This document shows positions 41,730-53,493 of a stretch of DNA of 64,000 nt, piece after piece. Position 1 is the stretch's first letter, and every line of letters starts with the position of its first letter. A program made the position numbers and the translations under genes. Source of the DNA: Tigriopus japonicus (taxonomy: Eukaryota > Arthropoda > Copepoda > Harpacticoida > Harpacticidae); the NCBI GenBank assembly GCA_010645155.1, contig JAAGOF010000200.1, positions 39,897-103,896 on the forward strand. Reading direction: 5' to 3'. The notes below the pieces were generated by a model, which did not search any database, was not told where the DNA came from, and saw nothing but the letters and a program-made list of their open reading frames with translations.

Positions 41730-42720
41730 CTTAATAATAATAAGTTTTATTGCGACTCATGGTCATGTCAGGGCGTATAAATATGCAAAAAATATAAAGG
41801 TATATGTTCTATCATATATAATCAATGGTGACATGTCAGTTGGTAAAAACGTTAAAATGGTCGACTAGAAAGTGATATCACAGATGAGCTGACCAGAATA
41901 CGTTTCAGTGCACATGGAAGAAAGGAAGCGGAGATTGACAAACAGAACAGATACAGTTGGGTAGCGGTAGATGGTGAAAATCTTCGTTATTGCAGTAGAG
42001 GGGGTGGGTCAGATTGAACAGATCCTTCGTCAGTTCCCGTCGTTGATGGAGTTGGGCAGGAAGCCGGACGAAGGTGCGAGACCGCCAATATTCCGAAGGG
42101 ATGTCAGGCCAAGGACAATAGGGTGTTGTCAAGTCCTTGACCGGGAAGGACAGCAAATGTCCGGACATCACCTCCGGAAAGGTCAGGTTCCTAACACTGT
42201 TGGACACTAACCTTGCCAACCCGGTGGTGAAGGGCTCGGTTTCGCATATGAAATGCGTCCATGCATTATTGGCATATTGGGGCACGCAGAGGTATCTTTT
42301 CAGGAATTTGATGAAGGTGGCATCGGCGGATTTGAGGGCGGATTGGGCGGAGTTGGGAAGCCAGAGGTGCAGGCCGTAGAGAAAGATGGGGGTGATGTAG
42401 GTCCGGAAGAGTTGAAGGACTATTGGAAGAGGGAGGTTCTTGATTGGAAGTCTATTGTATATGTATCCGATCCTGGCCCTGGCCTTGGTTATTGCGATGT
42501 TGAGGTGCTTGGTGAAGGAGAGTTGGGTGGTGAAAGTGAAACCGACATAGTTAAAAAACTTGACGATTTCTGGAATGTTCAATGACAGATAAACCTCGTC
42601 AAAGATTAAAATCAGCCTATTTATGGCTTCATCTATGGATGGTTTCTGTTTCAGAATGGAAATCAGGTCCAGCTCTTGTGAATGTCTTTTATTAAAAGAT
42701 TGATTATTAAGTTCAACCAT
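41730..42720 (-). pseudogene. Second non-LTR element, 3' end with long open C-terminus
   Basis: An open frame (41905-42720) contains an RT thumb-like segment (FNYVGFTFTTQLSFTKHLN...YITPIFLYGLHLWLP) and ends in a Cys/His cluster (CICSVC...FFHVH). Downstream on the minus strand are an AATAAA and TTATTATTATTAAG, like the microsatellite tail of a non-LTR element. The family differs from the 40-41.6 kb copy. The 5' part is missing. Confidence 0.75.
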
Positions 42721-42724
42721 ATTT

Positions 42725-43870
42725 TTACATTACTCATACAATTACACATTTTAATAGGAGTTGTGATCAAATTCAAAATGCAGCATTTTGGCCCGACAGG
42801 TGGTTTTTAGAGCAAATGCGTGGACAAGTTTCACGGCAAGCTTACATCATGCATGATGCATCGAGAAGAGACAAGACTTGTAGTATTTCCATTAAAGGTG
42901 CAAACTATGTAATCAAACGTCCTTTTTGATGTAGCTAAAGTAAAACATTTAACATGGATGTTTGTCTATGAGAAATGTTGTTCAATGGGATGTGAAAAAA
43001 TGAAATTTTCATGAAATGTGCAGCCCTACGTAAAAGTCTCATTCTGGTAGCAGGTTCAAGTCCTGTAATATTTGCAATTGAGTGGTAATCAAGTCAAGTT
43101 CTCCTCCCAAGACATCATTATTAACAATAAAATCGTTAAGGGTCAATTTTGTGGAAGAACCATCAGAATTTCTCTATAGATCTTTTAAATGTGCCCGAAT
43201 AGCCAATCAACTTTGTTTCCGCTTTTGATTGGCTGTTACAGAAGTAGCTCCGCCAATGATTCGGCTTCTCGTTCTTTTTGTCTTTGCTCATTTTTTTTAC
43301 TCACTGCAGTTTGATTAGTTAACTTTGGATTTAGGGGCGGCGGCATTTAAAAAGCATCTTTTCATGTTGTGCCTCGATTTGTCCGATGACTTTTTTCATG
43401 GCTTCTCTTTTTACAACTTGACCACTTACCTGTTTTACCCTGTTATCCGACGAATTTTGTTCGTTGTCGGTTGAAATTCTAAAACCAGATTGACTCGAGT
43501 ATGAGGAAAAACGATCAAAAAGTCAGCAGAAAAGCCAAAAAACAATCTGGTATTGAAGAAGCCAAAAATGGAAAGAGAAAAATCACATCTTGGTGCTTTC
43601 ATTTATAGAAAGAGAAAAAATGCATCAAATGCTAGTCCTTTGAGCTTTCATTTATTTAAAGAAGGAAAATCGCATCGAATACTAGTCACCTTGGTGCTGT
43701 CTTCTGGTTCGTATAAATGTCCACCTATGCTGGTCACTTCGTAACTTGTTCGTGTTTGAGTGCACTCTCTTTCTTACAGCGAGAATGATTTTCCCACATG
43801 TGACTGCTGCTCACCCTCCCTCCCCACCCTCGTTTTTTCCACGCTCCCTCGTGTTGTCACCTCTGCAAGC
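42725..43870. other. No gene recognised
   Basis: Contains imperfect repeats of a GAAAAATCGCATC...CTAGTC...TTTCATTTAT unit at about 43560-43700. No coding region is supported. Confidence 0.45.
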
Positions 43871-43875
43871 TGACC

Positions 43876-44548
43876 CCGAATCTCGGTCATCTTCAGCTCG
43901 CGGGTAAAATTGGGATATTCTGATCGGAAGGAATCACGCCAAATTGGTCTGAGAGCTTCGATTTCTTCGTCAACAGGAGATGGAGAGAGTGAAGCGAGGT
44001 AGAAATATCCCAGTTTTACCCGCGAGCAATTGGATTCTCTGACAGACCTGAAGATGACCGAGATTCGGATTCTGATCCCAATTCGAACTGAAGCCGAGGG
44101 TTTTGTCCGAGATGAAACTTCCAAAGTTGAGCTCTTTCTGGAACACATTGAGCAAATCAAGGAAGCTGCCCTGGCCAAGGGATTGACTGATCCACGTGGC
44201 AAAGAAGAATTTGACCATGCTCACAATCTTCTTCAGAATTGGATCAAGAATTTCCAACCTCAGTTTGAGGCGTCTTATGGCAGGGCCTGTTTGGCCTGGT
44301 ATAAACCCCAACAAGACCCGATTGTCCCAGAATCTCTCACCATATCCCATAAAATCGATTCCTTGGCTGATCGGATGGCTGATGCAAAGTTGCTGTGGGA
44401 TTGGGCTCTTAGACCTCGCCCAAGTTCGTTGTTTCCATCGGAACCTACAGATTTGAGACATGAATCTCGGCCAAGAAACCATGAGGTGCCAAATCCTTGG
44501 GATAGATCTTGGATGGAAAAATTTCTTCCCACTCGAAACGATCAATAA
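43876..44548 (+). pseudogene. Rearranged copy of short gag-like gene
   Basis: 44004-44548 matches 29265-29809 closely but has no ATG. The piece just before it, 43876-44003, is the inverted copy of about 29185-29330 with an internal deletion of about 20 bases. The gene's 5' part has therefore been flipped head-to-head, removing the leader and start. Confidence 0.85.
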
Positions 44549-45738
44549 GAAAAGTGCCCAAAGATCTTCCTAAACGATTAAGGCAGAAGTTGCTGATCGT
44601 GCTGTTTTCTTCAATGGGAGAGGTCGCAGGTTCAATTCGCCTCCCCGAGGTTGCTGGAGAACACTTTTAGACGTTAAATCGCAATCACAAACGAAAAACC
44701 AATTTAATCCCGGACATGCGAATTCTTATCGGAATAATGGACTGGATTTTGAAAACTGAATTGCGCAGTTCAAACCTCGCACACCGACTCCCAACAGTTT
44801 AACCCTTTTTTTTATTTAACAATGTTTGTTTAATTTGTCTAAATATTTGTTGACGTTTTTAATCCTTTCCATATATTCATTATGTCATATGAACTTCTCC
44901 AGTTTATGGTTTTTGTAGTAGGCTTTTTCGCAATAAATTCATCCTTGCAACAAAAAGAACGTGTATTGTTTTCAGCATGTAGGACTTCATCCAAAGCAAG
45001 TATTACTTAGGATATCAAATTCAAGTTGTTGAGATGTTGTTCTCATTTTGTGCCAAATAATAGTCTGATTTTGGATTTCTTTTGCTCTAATGATGTTCAG
45101 GTCAAAGATGCTAAAGATTTTTTAGGGCCAAACAAGTTAAACCATTTTATCTTGCATGTTCCGTAAACTTCATGTTGGGCAAAGATGTTGTCTTCATTCA
45201 ACAAGAAATATGTTCATTTATAAGCTTCAAGTTTTGCTTTCATTCTCATTTCTATTTCTTTATCCACAGGAGCACACATCAGTTCATTCCATGACAGGCG
45301 TTTAGCGTGCATTAAGATTTTATGGGCTTAACTTTTGTTTACTTTACGGTCCAATTCGAAATTGCATTTTATAACATGTCATTTGTATGACATGTTTTAA
45401 TGTGACATGTTTACATGTTAACATGTAATGTTACATGTTTGCATGTAACATGTATTTAGATGTCTTACAGAGTTCATACCAAACCTCACAAAGTTTTAGA
45501 TAGAGTTGGGCTTAACACTCTCAATGTCCAGTATCTTATCTTTCCAAATATTTCAGGGGCAAAGAAGGTCAATATTAGAACAGCAATGCCTGTCAAGAAA
45601 ACGAATAGAGGAAATTTCGTGGAGAGTGAGTGAATGTATACCATTGACAGCGACTTTAAAATTGTCAAGGAGCATCTTGACCACAAGTGGGTTTTGATTG
45701 TGGAATTAGGACCACCTAATTTTAGCTTCAATGCCAGG
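44004..45738. repeat. Duplicated block A (copy 2)
   Basis: Copy of 29265-30928. It ends just before the 3' region of gag-like gene 2. It includes an added CATGT-rich stretch at 45376-45453. Confidence 0.88.
45376..45453. repeat. ACATGT-rich expansion
   Basis: About 80 bases of repeated ACATGT/TTACATGT motifs, self-complementary, absent from copy 1 at about 30630. Confidence 0.8.
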
Positions 45739-45844
45739 TTATTCTAACTTGCGGATGTCATTTTCAACCAAAGTTATTTCATTCAGATGCCATTGATGTA
45801 CACAAATTGAACCTTTGATTGATTTTAGCTTCCCTAACACTTTA

Positions 45845-47392
45845 TTATTGTTCCTCATTATAAGAACTGCCACATTTGAAGCAAATCGACTGTCTTTGGC
45901 AAACGACTTTCCAATGCACAAAGCTCATTGACAAAGCTCGTCGACATCGGCTCATAAAGTGAGTTGGAAATGGACCACAAATAAAGCAATCTTGCTCCTT
46001 CTTTCCTGAAGTCTTTTTCGACAGAAATTGGGGTTTGGCTTCGGAGAAGGCCAAAGAATGGGGCCTCTTCATTGGTCGGTCAATTTTTGGGGTTGATTGC
46101 TTCACTTTAGCATTTTGTAGACGAAGCCAGGCATTGAATTGTTCGTAATTCTCGACCATACCACATTTCCACTTGGGAAGTGTTTCTCCATTCTTTTCGG
46201 CAGTTATATGTCTTGATTGATAGTCCTTCTTCACTTGGATCTTGTGTTGATCCCACTTGTTTTCCATATCCTTGGACATGGATTTAAGAAAGATGCTAGT
46301 CAGAGCAAAGTTGAAGATATCAACATTTTCTGATTCAAACATATCCTTGAGGTTTTGGAGCCCGTTGAAGGACTCTTTGATGAATTCTAATTGTTGGAAT
46401 GGTGTTTTTCTTTGAGTGAGACCACAATTAACATGAAAATCGTACTTTTCAGAAAGATCTCGGATGGCTGCGTCATAGGAATGTTGAGACGATCCTGGAT
46501 GACGGGAAACTAGTTTTAAAGCAGCTTTTGATAACACCTGCTTTAGTTTCTCAAACAGCAAAACTTTGCTGAATCCGAACATGGTTTTCATCTCTTGAAC
46601 TAGAGCTTCCCATTGAATTTTCCATTGAGAGAATTTAGTACTTGCGTCAGAATGTTTGAGGTCGCCATCAAAAGTATCAATATGACTGGTTACAACAAAT
46701 TGCTCCATTAAAAATGAAAACTGTTCATGAGATACTGGGGCACTATTTGAAAAACCTCCCAAAGGTGGGCGAATGGAACTTTCATATGCATATCTGGCAA
46801 TCAGATTTCCAAATTTGTTCATAATGGTTACAAATTGCGATGTGGGCGGGTCACATTCGGGCTTGTACCACACCCGAGTGGCCTCTTGATAAATGGCCTC
46901 AATCTCAGGTTGACGGATCTTGGTCCAATCACTGATGGCTTTTTGAGCTTGATAATCCTTGGTTCTGACCAAGGGATCATCGATCTCTTTGGCCTGAAGA
47001 GTGACTAAAACTTGAGCGAGGCTGTCATAGATTTGGTCCAAATTCCGACACTTGGCTGTAAATTTTTTCTCGGCCTTCCAACGTGATGGAATGATTTCTC
47101 GGGCTTGCTCGAGCTTGAGATTGACATGAGTCTGGACTTGCTCGTCACTGGCGCCCTTGTTCTCTCGACTCAAAGCCTCAAACCAAATGGGTTCGAGCAT
47201 CTGAAGCTCGACTTTTAAGGCAGAAGGCATGGCTGCCTCATCGCTAAAAGTCGAAGGATCATTGGGCTTGACCAAGTCTGGTTGTTGGGGTTGGGTGTCC
47301 TCGAGCTTCTTGGGCTTCAACGTGTCATTGAAAACTGGCGAGTTTTCCTCACTTTGAAAATAGTTGCTCTTAAGAGACGATTGGGTTGCCAT
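45845..47392 (-). CDS. Stand-alone BEL/Pao-type gag protein 2 (515 aa, shortened)
   Basis: Starts at ATG 47392 and aligns with gag-like protein 3 from the first residues (NYFQSEENSPVFN, KKLEDTQP, MLEPIWFEALSRENKGA). It has the N-domain, the DUF1759-like region (IDTFDGDLKHSDAS) and the first Cys cluster, but stops at CFKCGSSYNEEQ before the last knuckle. The stop overlaps an AATAAA, so the 3' end is defined as in the short gene at 29111. A splice acceptor lies at 47410, 18 bases before the ATG. No pol follows. Confidence 0.82.
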   Translation of the reverse strand: MATQSSLKSNYFQSEENSPVFNDTLKPKKLEDTQPQQPDLVKPNDPSTFSDEAAMPSALKVELQMLEPIWFEALSRENKGASDEQVQTHVNLKLEQAREIIPSRWKAEKKFTAKCRNLDQIYDSLAQVLVTLQAKEIDDPLVRTKDYQAQKAISDWTKIRQPEIEAIYQEATRVWYKPECDPPTSQFVTIMNKFGNLIARYAYESSIRPPLGGFSNSAPVSHEQFSFLMEQFVVTSHIDTFDGDLKHSDASTKFSQWKIQWEALVQEMKTMFGFSKVLLFEKLKQVLSKAALKLVSRHPGSSQHSYDAAIRDLSEKYDFHVNCGLTQRKTPFQQLEFIKESFNGLQNLKDMFESENVDIFNFALTSIFLKSMSKDMENKWDQHKIQVKKDYQSRHITAEKNGETLPKWKCGMVENYEQFNAWLRLQNAKVKQSTPKIDRPMKRPHSLAFSEAKPQFLSKKTSGKKEQDCFICGPFPTHFMSRCRRALSMSFVHWKVVCQRQSICFKCGSSYNEEQ

Positions 47393-48284
47393 TGTAGATC
47401 AAGTGTCACCTGAAATTGAGAGTAAAGGGTCAAGTGCATGTAAACCCCAAATCTCATTACATAGAAGAGTTATATCATTGGAAAATTGGGAGTTAGAATA
47501 ATACTAGTTACCTTCGTTCTGTTCAATTTACATAAGACACACATAGGAATTAGAGGTGTGCATCGGATCCGATCGGATTCGAATCCGATCGGATTCGGAT
47601 TCGTTCGGATTGACGCAAGAATTTTCGGATTCGGATTTGTTCGGATTTTAGCGCAAATTTTCGGATTCGGATTCGTTCGGATTCGCCAAAGCCTGTCGGA
47701 TTCAGATTCGGATTTGCAAAATATTTTTCGGATCCGACACAATCCGAAACGAATCCGAATTTTTTATTTTGCTTTTTTATTTCAATTCACAATATTTTCA
47801 TTATGAGACCTTTTTCGTTTGATAATTTAAATGCAATCTCCTGCCTTCAACTTTGAATTTTTTATTGACTCCACAAGGTATTCAAATGTTTCAGGTTTTA
47901 CCAAATAAATAATAGCATATGCAGATCAAATATTTCTATATTAAGAGAATCAAAGAAAGGTTTTGTAGTAAAAAAGCATCGAAAAGTTACAAAAAAGTCT
48001 AAAGCAAAATCATCCTATTTGAATAAAGTTGAAAGTTTTTGCCAAGTATTCACCCCTAGATTACAATTAAGTGCGTAAATATCAGCCCACTTGACACCAA
48101 ACTGATTTAAAGATAATTTTTTAAACCCATTTGATTACGCGGTTTCTTTCTGCATTTGACTGTTGGTATGATCGTATTTTTTTGAATTAATATCCTTTTG
48201 TAAACATTCTAACATTTTTAGTTCATTTTGGGAAACTCTACTGTGCAAAGAGCATTCACTAATTTGCTCCAATTGTCCTGAAAT

Positions 48285-49024
48285 TCTCACTTATAAACGA
48301 CACAAAAATTAATTCAAGGTTGCGTGAGCAAAAAAGGGCAAAGTTCCGTTGTGAGGTAGGGAAGACAAGATTCCTACCTTTAATGCGTTGGCTTTATACT
48401 ACTTTCACTCTTTTCGTTTAAACATAATGTTTTGCGTATTCTTTTGGCAAACTATTTTGTTTTCAAAAGTTTTTGTAAATCAATTTTAAATGTGCGAAAA
48501 TGGCCTCTGAACTTCCCTGCTCCTTTAACAAGATGGGGCTGCTTGACATACCACACAGCTTGTTCAAAATTATTGTCTTTTCTCATTTCTGAGACAAGGA
48601 TAAATGTCCTCATTCATCTCCAGGCCTCAATTGGATGAAAATTTCCATCTAGTCCATTCTGAAGAGGCTTTGGGTCAAACTGATTAAGGTACAAGCCTGT
48701 GGGAATATTGAAGGCCGTGGTGAAGACCAAAGGTGGCCATTATGTAAATCGAACTTTTGTTTGCCTAGGTAATGCATCTGGGATTGTAGTTATGTGACAA
48801 CGCCTTTGATTGAATGGATGAATTTTAGGCGATATACCCTGTAGAATCAAAGGTGACACGGCATTCTGGGGAAAGTTGGTTTCTCTACCTTAAATGAGAA
48901 GCAAATTTAACATTGGAGAAGCAATGTTTACATTCTGGCAATGTCTTCCCCACCTCACAACGGAACTTTGCCCTTTTTTGCTCACGCAACCTTGAATTAA
49001 TTTTTGTGTCGTTTATAAGTGAGA
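48285..49024. mobile_element. Mutator-like MITE, copy 2
   Basis: This 740-base element is nearly identical to 15075-15813, with the 10-base duplication GTCCTGAAAT (48275-48284 and 49025-49034). Very few differences between the copies indicate recent activity. It is nested in the hAT-like element. Confidence 0.93.
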
Positions 49025-49265
49025 GTCCTGAAATATTTAATATTTTGCCAAAAAAAACGAGAAAATGTTTATTTTTCCTGGAAAATACCAAATTATTAAA
49101 AAAATCAAAGCAAAATGTGGAAATATCAATAAAATATATTAAATTTAAAAGAATATGTCCTGGGCACTTCTAGTTGAAATAGTGTTGGTATTTCCAATTT
49201 TGGCCAAAATAACAAAATAATAAGATTGAAATCGGAATGAGCAAAATTTTCGGATTTACGGATTT

Positions 49266-49450
49266 TGCGCCAAATTTTCGGATTCGGATTCGTTCGGATT
49301 GAGCAGCAAATTTTCGGATTCGGATTCGTTCGGATTGAGTAGCAAATTTTCGGATTCGGATTCGTTCGGATTGAGTAGCAAATTTTCGGATTCGGATTCG
49401 TTCGGATTGAGTAGCAAATTTTCGGATTCGGATTCGTTCGGATTGAATGG
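49266..49450. repeat. Tandem array of 36-37 base unit
   Basis: About five copies of TTTTCGGATTCGGATTCG followed by TTCGGATTGAGTAGCAAA, part of the right subterminal region of the hAT-like element. Confidence 0.88.
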
Positions 49451-49534
49451 AAGCAGTCGGATTCGGATTATGAAATCAAGTTCGGATTGGATTTAGGGGA
49501 CCTTTCGGATCCGATGCACAGCTCTAATAGGAAT

Positions 49535-50135
49535 ACATCAAATTAGGTTGCCTCTTAACATTAATACTTTTTCCATTGAAATAATTACTTTAAGGCTTCT
49601 TGAGAAATGAACAACTTTCGATTTTAAAATATTGTAGCTGTGGACGTATACTATTCTTACATCAAACTCACGTTTGGCCGAATTCGAAAAACCTATTGAT
49701 AACTTATCAGTAGGGCCCGAAAATATTCTTTTTTAAATGTAAAATATTTTTAAATATTTCCCCACTTTTCCCTGATTTCTTAAAAATTTTGGCTGTTTCA
49801 AGGAAAAAATAAATATTTTCTCGAATATTCTTGTCCAAAAAAAATATTTTGGGCAAAATTGAGGAAAAGAAATGAATGACGAATGCTCAATAGAGCCTTT
49901 CCAAAATGAACCTAAAATACAAAATCTCTACAAAATGGCATTTGTACTAAGATTTGACAATCACAATCAATCGTCATATTGTTTATTGTAAGGACCACTC
50001 AAACATCAGAATTTATGATAAAAGAGTAAAGGTGGGGGGTTGATTCTTAGGGAGAAAACCCTATAAGTTAAAAGAAAAGGAAAACAAGACTGGACAACGA
50101 AAAATTAGAACAAAAAAAAATCGGAAGAGAAAAAA
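49535..50135. other. No gene recognised
   Basis: AT-rich, with no supported feature. Confidence 0.45.
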
Positions 50136-50139
50136 AAGA

Positions 50140-50559
50140 TCACTCCCTCGTTGGTTGCGCCAATTTGGCTAAATTCTTCTTGAACGTTATCACTTTATCG
50201 GTCAATCTCACGGTTGGCGGCAAATTGTTCCATATCCTGGTCATTCGAACGAAGAAAGAATGATATCTTATTCGGGACTTGGCCAAAAGTTCAAAAAGTG
50301 GCTTGTTCGCTTGCCGCCTGGTCTCCATTTGTGTTCTCTTCGAGGATAAGCTTTCAAAGAAAGGGGGTGCGTCACCTAGTGGAATAATTCGCACTAAACC
50401 AGAAAACACCTTGAAAGTGTAAACCAAATCTAGTTGTTCGCACCTCTGTTCCAAGGATTGGAGAGAGAGTAGAGAAAGACGGTTTGAGTAAGGCAGATTC
50501 CAAAGAGTGTGAACTAGTGATGGGGGGCAAACAAGAGATTGGGCAAGCTGTACTGGCAC
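50140..50559 (-). pseudogene. Non-LTR retrotransposon C-terminal fragment
   Basis: The 139-residue frame carries the conserved end of Jockey/CR1-type polyproteins: NRLSLLSLQSLEQRCEQLDL, then SRIRYHSFFVRMTRIWNNLP and a final FKKNL. No upstream reverse transcriptase is attached. Confidence 0.75.
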
Positions 50560-50699
50560 AGTGCTTGGGCTTGCTGAAGCTTGGCATAGCTTGGGTGTTT
50601 GTACAAGTACTTTTCCCAGCTAACAGGTTTGCCAATTATGAACGAAGAATAAACTTGCCATCCGAATTTCACTAAACCAGGCTGATTCAGCTAAATAGG

Positions 50700-51730
50700 G
50701 CCCATACCTTTGAAAGGATGTATTTTTAAGAAAATTACACACTTCAATTCTCTCACATGGGGAAATGCAAAATATTTCGAGAATACTAAAAAAAGATTTG
50801 GCATTTTACTTTTTCATGCCGGCAACTCTGAGTAAACGAGATTGTTCTGGAAGTGTGACTTCTAAATCTCGGTCTTGATTAGCCTCAAAAGTGCATTCAT
50901 GTGTGGCCTAGAACCGAAACAAAAAAAAACATGGTTTTGCAAATGCTATCCATATTGAAATATTTTTTGTATCACTTCCACTATTTATTGCTAAATTATT
51001 AAGGTCAAAAGATCATCGAAAATGCAACTTGACAAAAGTCACACTGCAAGTATCTTAACTCTTCAAAGAGCAACTGCCGGCAACTGCATCTTCCAATGTT
51101 CCTTGAGCTTGCCAAGAGTATTGGTGTATTGCCCAAGTAATGCTTGTCAACAACTTGTTCTTGGGTGTCTGTGATGGCTCATTACTTGCCCAAGTCACAT
51201 CACTAGTGTGAACCACCTATTGGCTCTCCTCTGAACCTTTTCAATCATCACGGCATCCCCACATCTATGAAGAATGTTAATTGAAGGTTCCAAAAATTGC
51301 CACTAGATGGGGCCAAAACAGGGGCAAAGTCCCTTGATTTCAGATCCATCCTCAACTTCGATTTGTTACCAACATTGCAGCTTACATCTTAAAATGGATT
51401 TCTCTTCATATTTCGAGTCTTTGGAAGCTCAGCTACGATGTTATTGTGTTCAAAAAGTAAAAAGTCACACTGAGGAATCGCAAATTGAGGCTAAATATTT
51501 ACCATATGCACCCACAAATGTTTCTATTTCAAGATGGCGCTGATTGAAGCTCAACTTTGCTTCCTTAAGAAGACTTGCTCTGACGGCAGACAGAGTTGTT
51601 CATTTTGAAAGTTCAGTTTTGAACGATTTTCCTTCAAACTTTCAAGGACACTAGATTTTCTAGAAATTCAACTAATGATGGCGTTGATGGGGAGACCAAA
51701 AGTGCTTTTTTTTGTTTCAGTATCACTTGT
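50700..51730. other. No gene recognised
   Basis: Only short frames; nothing supported. Confidence 0.45.
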
Positions 51731-51735
51731 AAGAC

Positions 51736-52371
51736 GGTGGTCAAATGAAAAGAGTGGAAAGTTCAAATGTCCAGTTTGGCCTTCAAGTTATTGGCTCATT
51801 TAATGTATTAAGTGTAAGTTTCATATGCTGAATTGACTTATTCTTGCTTAGATTTCGTCAAGTGACGTTTATTTTGGAGAGAAAGTTTGTAGAATGTTAT
51901 TCTAAAAATGTTTTTTAACCATTATTTTTCGAATTACTATTTTTGGACACTTTTGGACACTCTTATTTTTGGACAGCCTTATTTTTGGACACTTTTGGAC
52001 ACCTTTTGGACAGGGGTGGACAAAATGTCCAAAAATCAAATGCCCACCCTGTCGGTGGTCAAATGAAAAGAGTGGAAAGTTCAAATGTCCAGTTTGGCCT
52101 TCAAGTTATTGGCTCATTTAATGTATTAAGTGTAAGTTTCTTATGCTGAATTGACTTATTCTTGCTTAGATTTCGTCAAGTGACGATTATTTTGGAGAGA
52201 AAGTTTGTAGAATGTTATTCTAAAAATGTTTTTAACCATTATTTTTCGAATTACTATTTTTGGACACTTTTGGACACTCTTATTTTTGGACAGCCTTATT
52301 TTTGGACACTTTTGGACACCTTTTGGACAGGGGTGGACAAAATGTCCAAAAATCAAATGCCCACCCTGCTT
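51736..52371. repeat. Direct tandem duplication, 318-base unit
   Basis: Two nearly identical copies (starting 51736 and 52054) each end in a hairpin-prone segment with TTTTTGGACA motifs, GGACAAAATGTCC and AAATGCCCACCCTG. The high identity suggests a recent event. Confidence 0.9.
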
Positions 52372-52379
52372 GTAACTAC

Positions 52380-53487
52380 CAAACCCTAAAGCAGACATGC
52401 ATTTCAAAGACTGAAATTTCACACCAAAGTTGGACATTTCTTGGTTCAGAAACCTTTGCAACTTACTTTCCCTATTTAAAAAAATTGCAATCATTCAACG
52501 TCAAACATAAGAACAATTTCAAATTTAAAAATGAATTTTGCGTGTTAAGAATTTTGTGTAGAGCCACTTTTGATTTAAAAAAAGACCTCTTTTGACGAAA
52601 ATTGTTTTAGTTAGAAGCCCTTTTTATCTATCTTTTTTACTGAAACACTGAATGATCCATTCTAATTTCAATACCTGCTTTTCTGAAGTTGGTGTATGGC
52701 CCCAGAATGTCTTCCGATCTGGGAGATGAGTCATACTGTCATAGATATGGACAAAATATTGACAGGAAGAGCAAAGATTATTTGAACTAAACTTAAACTT
52801 AACCTAACCTAACTAAGCCTTACCTAAACATACCTAAAAATATAGAAAAATAAACAACATTTACTGAAAAACGTTTGAAACAAAAACCCTCATGGAGGCG
52901 CAAACCCCAACTCACAAATCAGTAAGCACGAGTGCTTGCTCTGAGCCACAATGATCTGTTGACAAAGAGATGGGTATTTGTGGTTTATCTAGTGCTGCAG
53001 ATGAGTCGCCTCCCAGATCGGAAGATAGTTAGGACCGATAAAGTTGGTGTTCTAGTTCCATTACAAATCCAATCTTTTTTTTTGAGACAAGTAAAGCTTT
53101 GTGTCCCTTCTCAAGTTGTTGGTAGACAAAGCCTGCCAACAGAAATTTGGTTACCTGCACTGTAGGACCAACTTGACAATAGGGATCACAACTCTTCCAA
53201 TTTATCTTCTTTTAAGTGAGGGAAAGTAGGCAAATTCTGCTGTCAAAATCAGTTGTCTTTGAAGCCCAAAACTGAATGTTTTCCAAAAAGTGGCAGAATA
53301 ATGCTAAAATGCTATGCAAAAATTTTCGACTCAAGAGCCTTTCAAATAATGCCAGAAAGATGCTATAAAATCGAGCGATGCTAATCAAAATTCTGGAATG
53401 CTTTTGTCCTTGAAAAATTGATAATTTTCAGAAATTAGCATCGAAAAATGCTAATTGGCCACACTGGTGACTCGTGTTTTGATTCAA
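52380..53487. other. No gene recognised
   Basis: No conserved motif. A short AACCTAACC-type stretch lies at about 52795-52835. Confidence 0.45.
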
Positions 53488-53493
53488 ATGCAA

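Larger units (their letters stand above)
47551..49526. mobile_element. hAT-like element rich in CGGATT motifs, with nested MITE
   Basis: Ends are TAGAGGTGTGCATCGGATCC and its near-complement GGATCCGATGCACAGCTCTA, flanked by ATAGGAAT (47543-47550 and 49527-49534). Both subterminal regions are built of CGGATTCGGATTCGTTCGGATT. Without the nested 740-base MITE the element is about 1.2 kb. No transposase remains. Confidence 0.92.

Noticed and set aside
43030..43075. tRNA-like GGTTCAAGTCC segment
   Set aside because: Flanks do not pair into acceptor or anticodon stems.
44575..44660. tRNA-like B-box (GGTTCAATTCGCC) near 44630 and 29890
   Set aside because: No cloverleaf or A-box at the right spacing could be found, and the two sites are just the duplicated block; not supported as a tRNA or SINE.
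47486..47806. Proteins predicted in the CGGATT-rich arrays
   Set aside because: Low-complexity translation of a transposon end; no domain.
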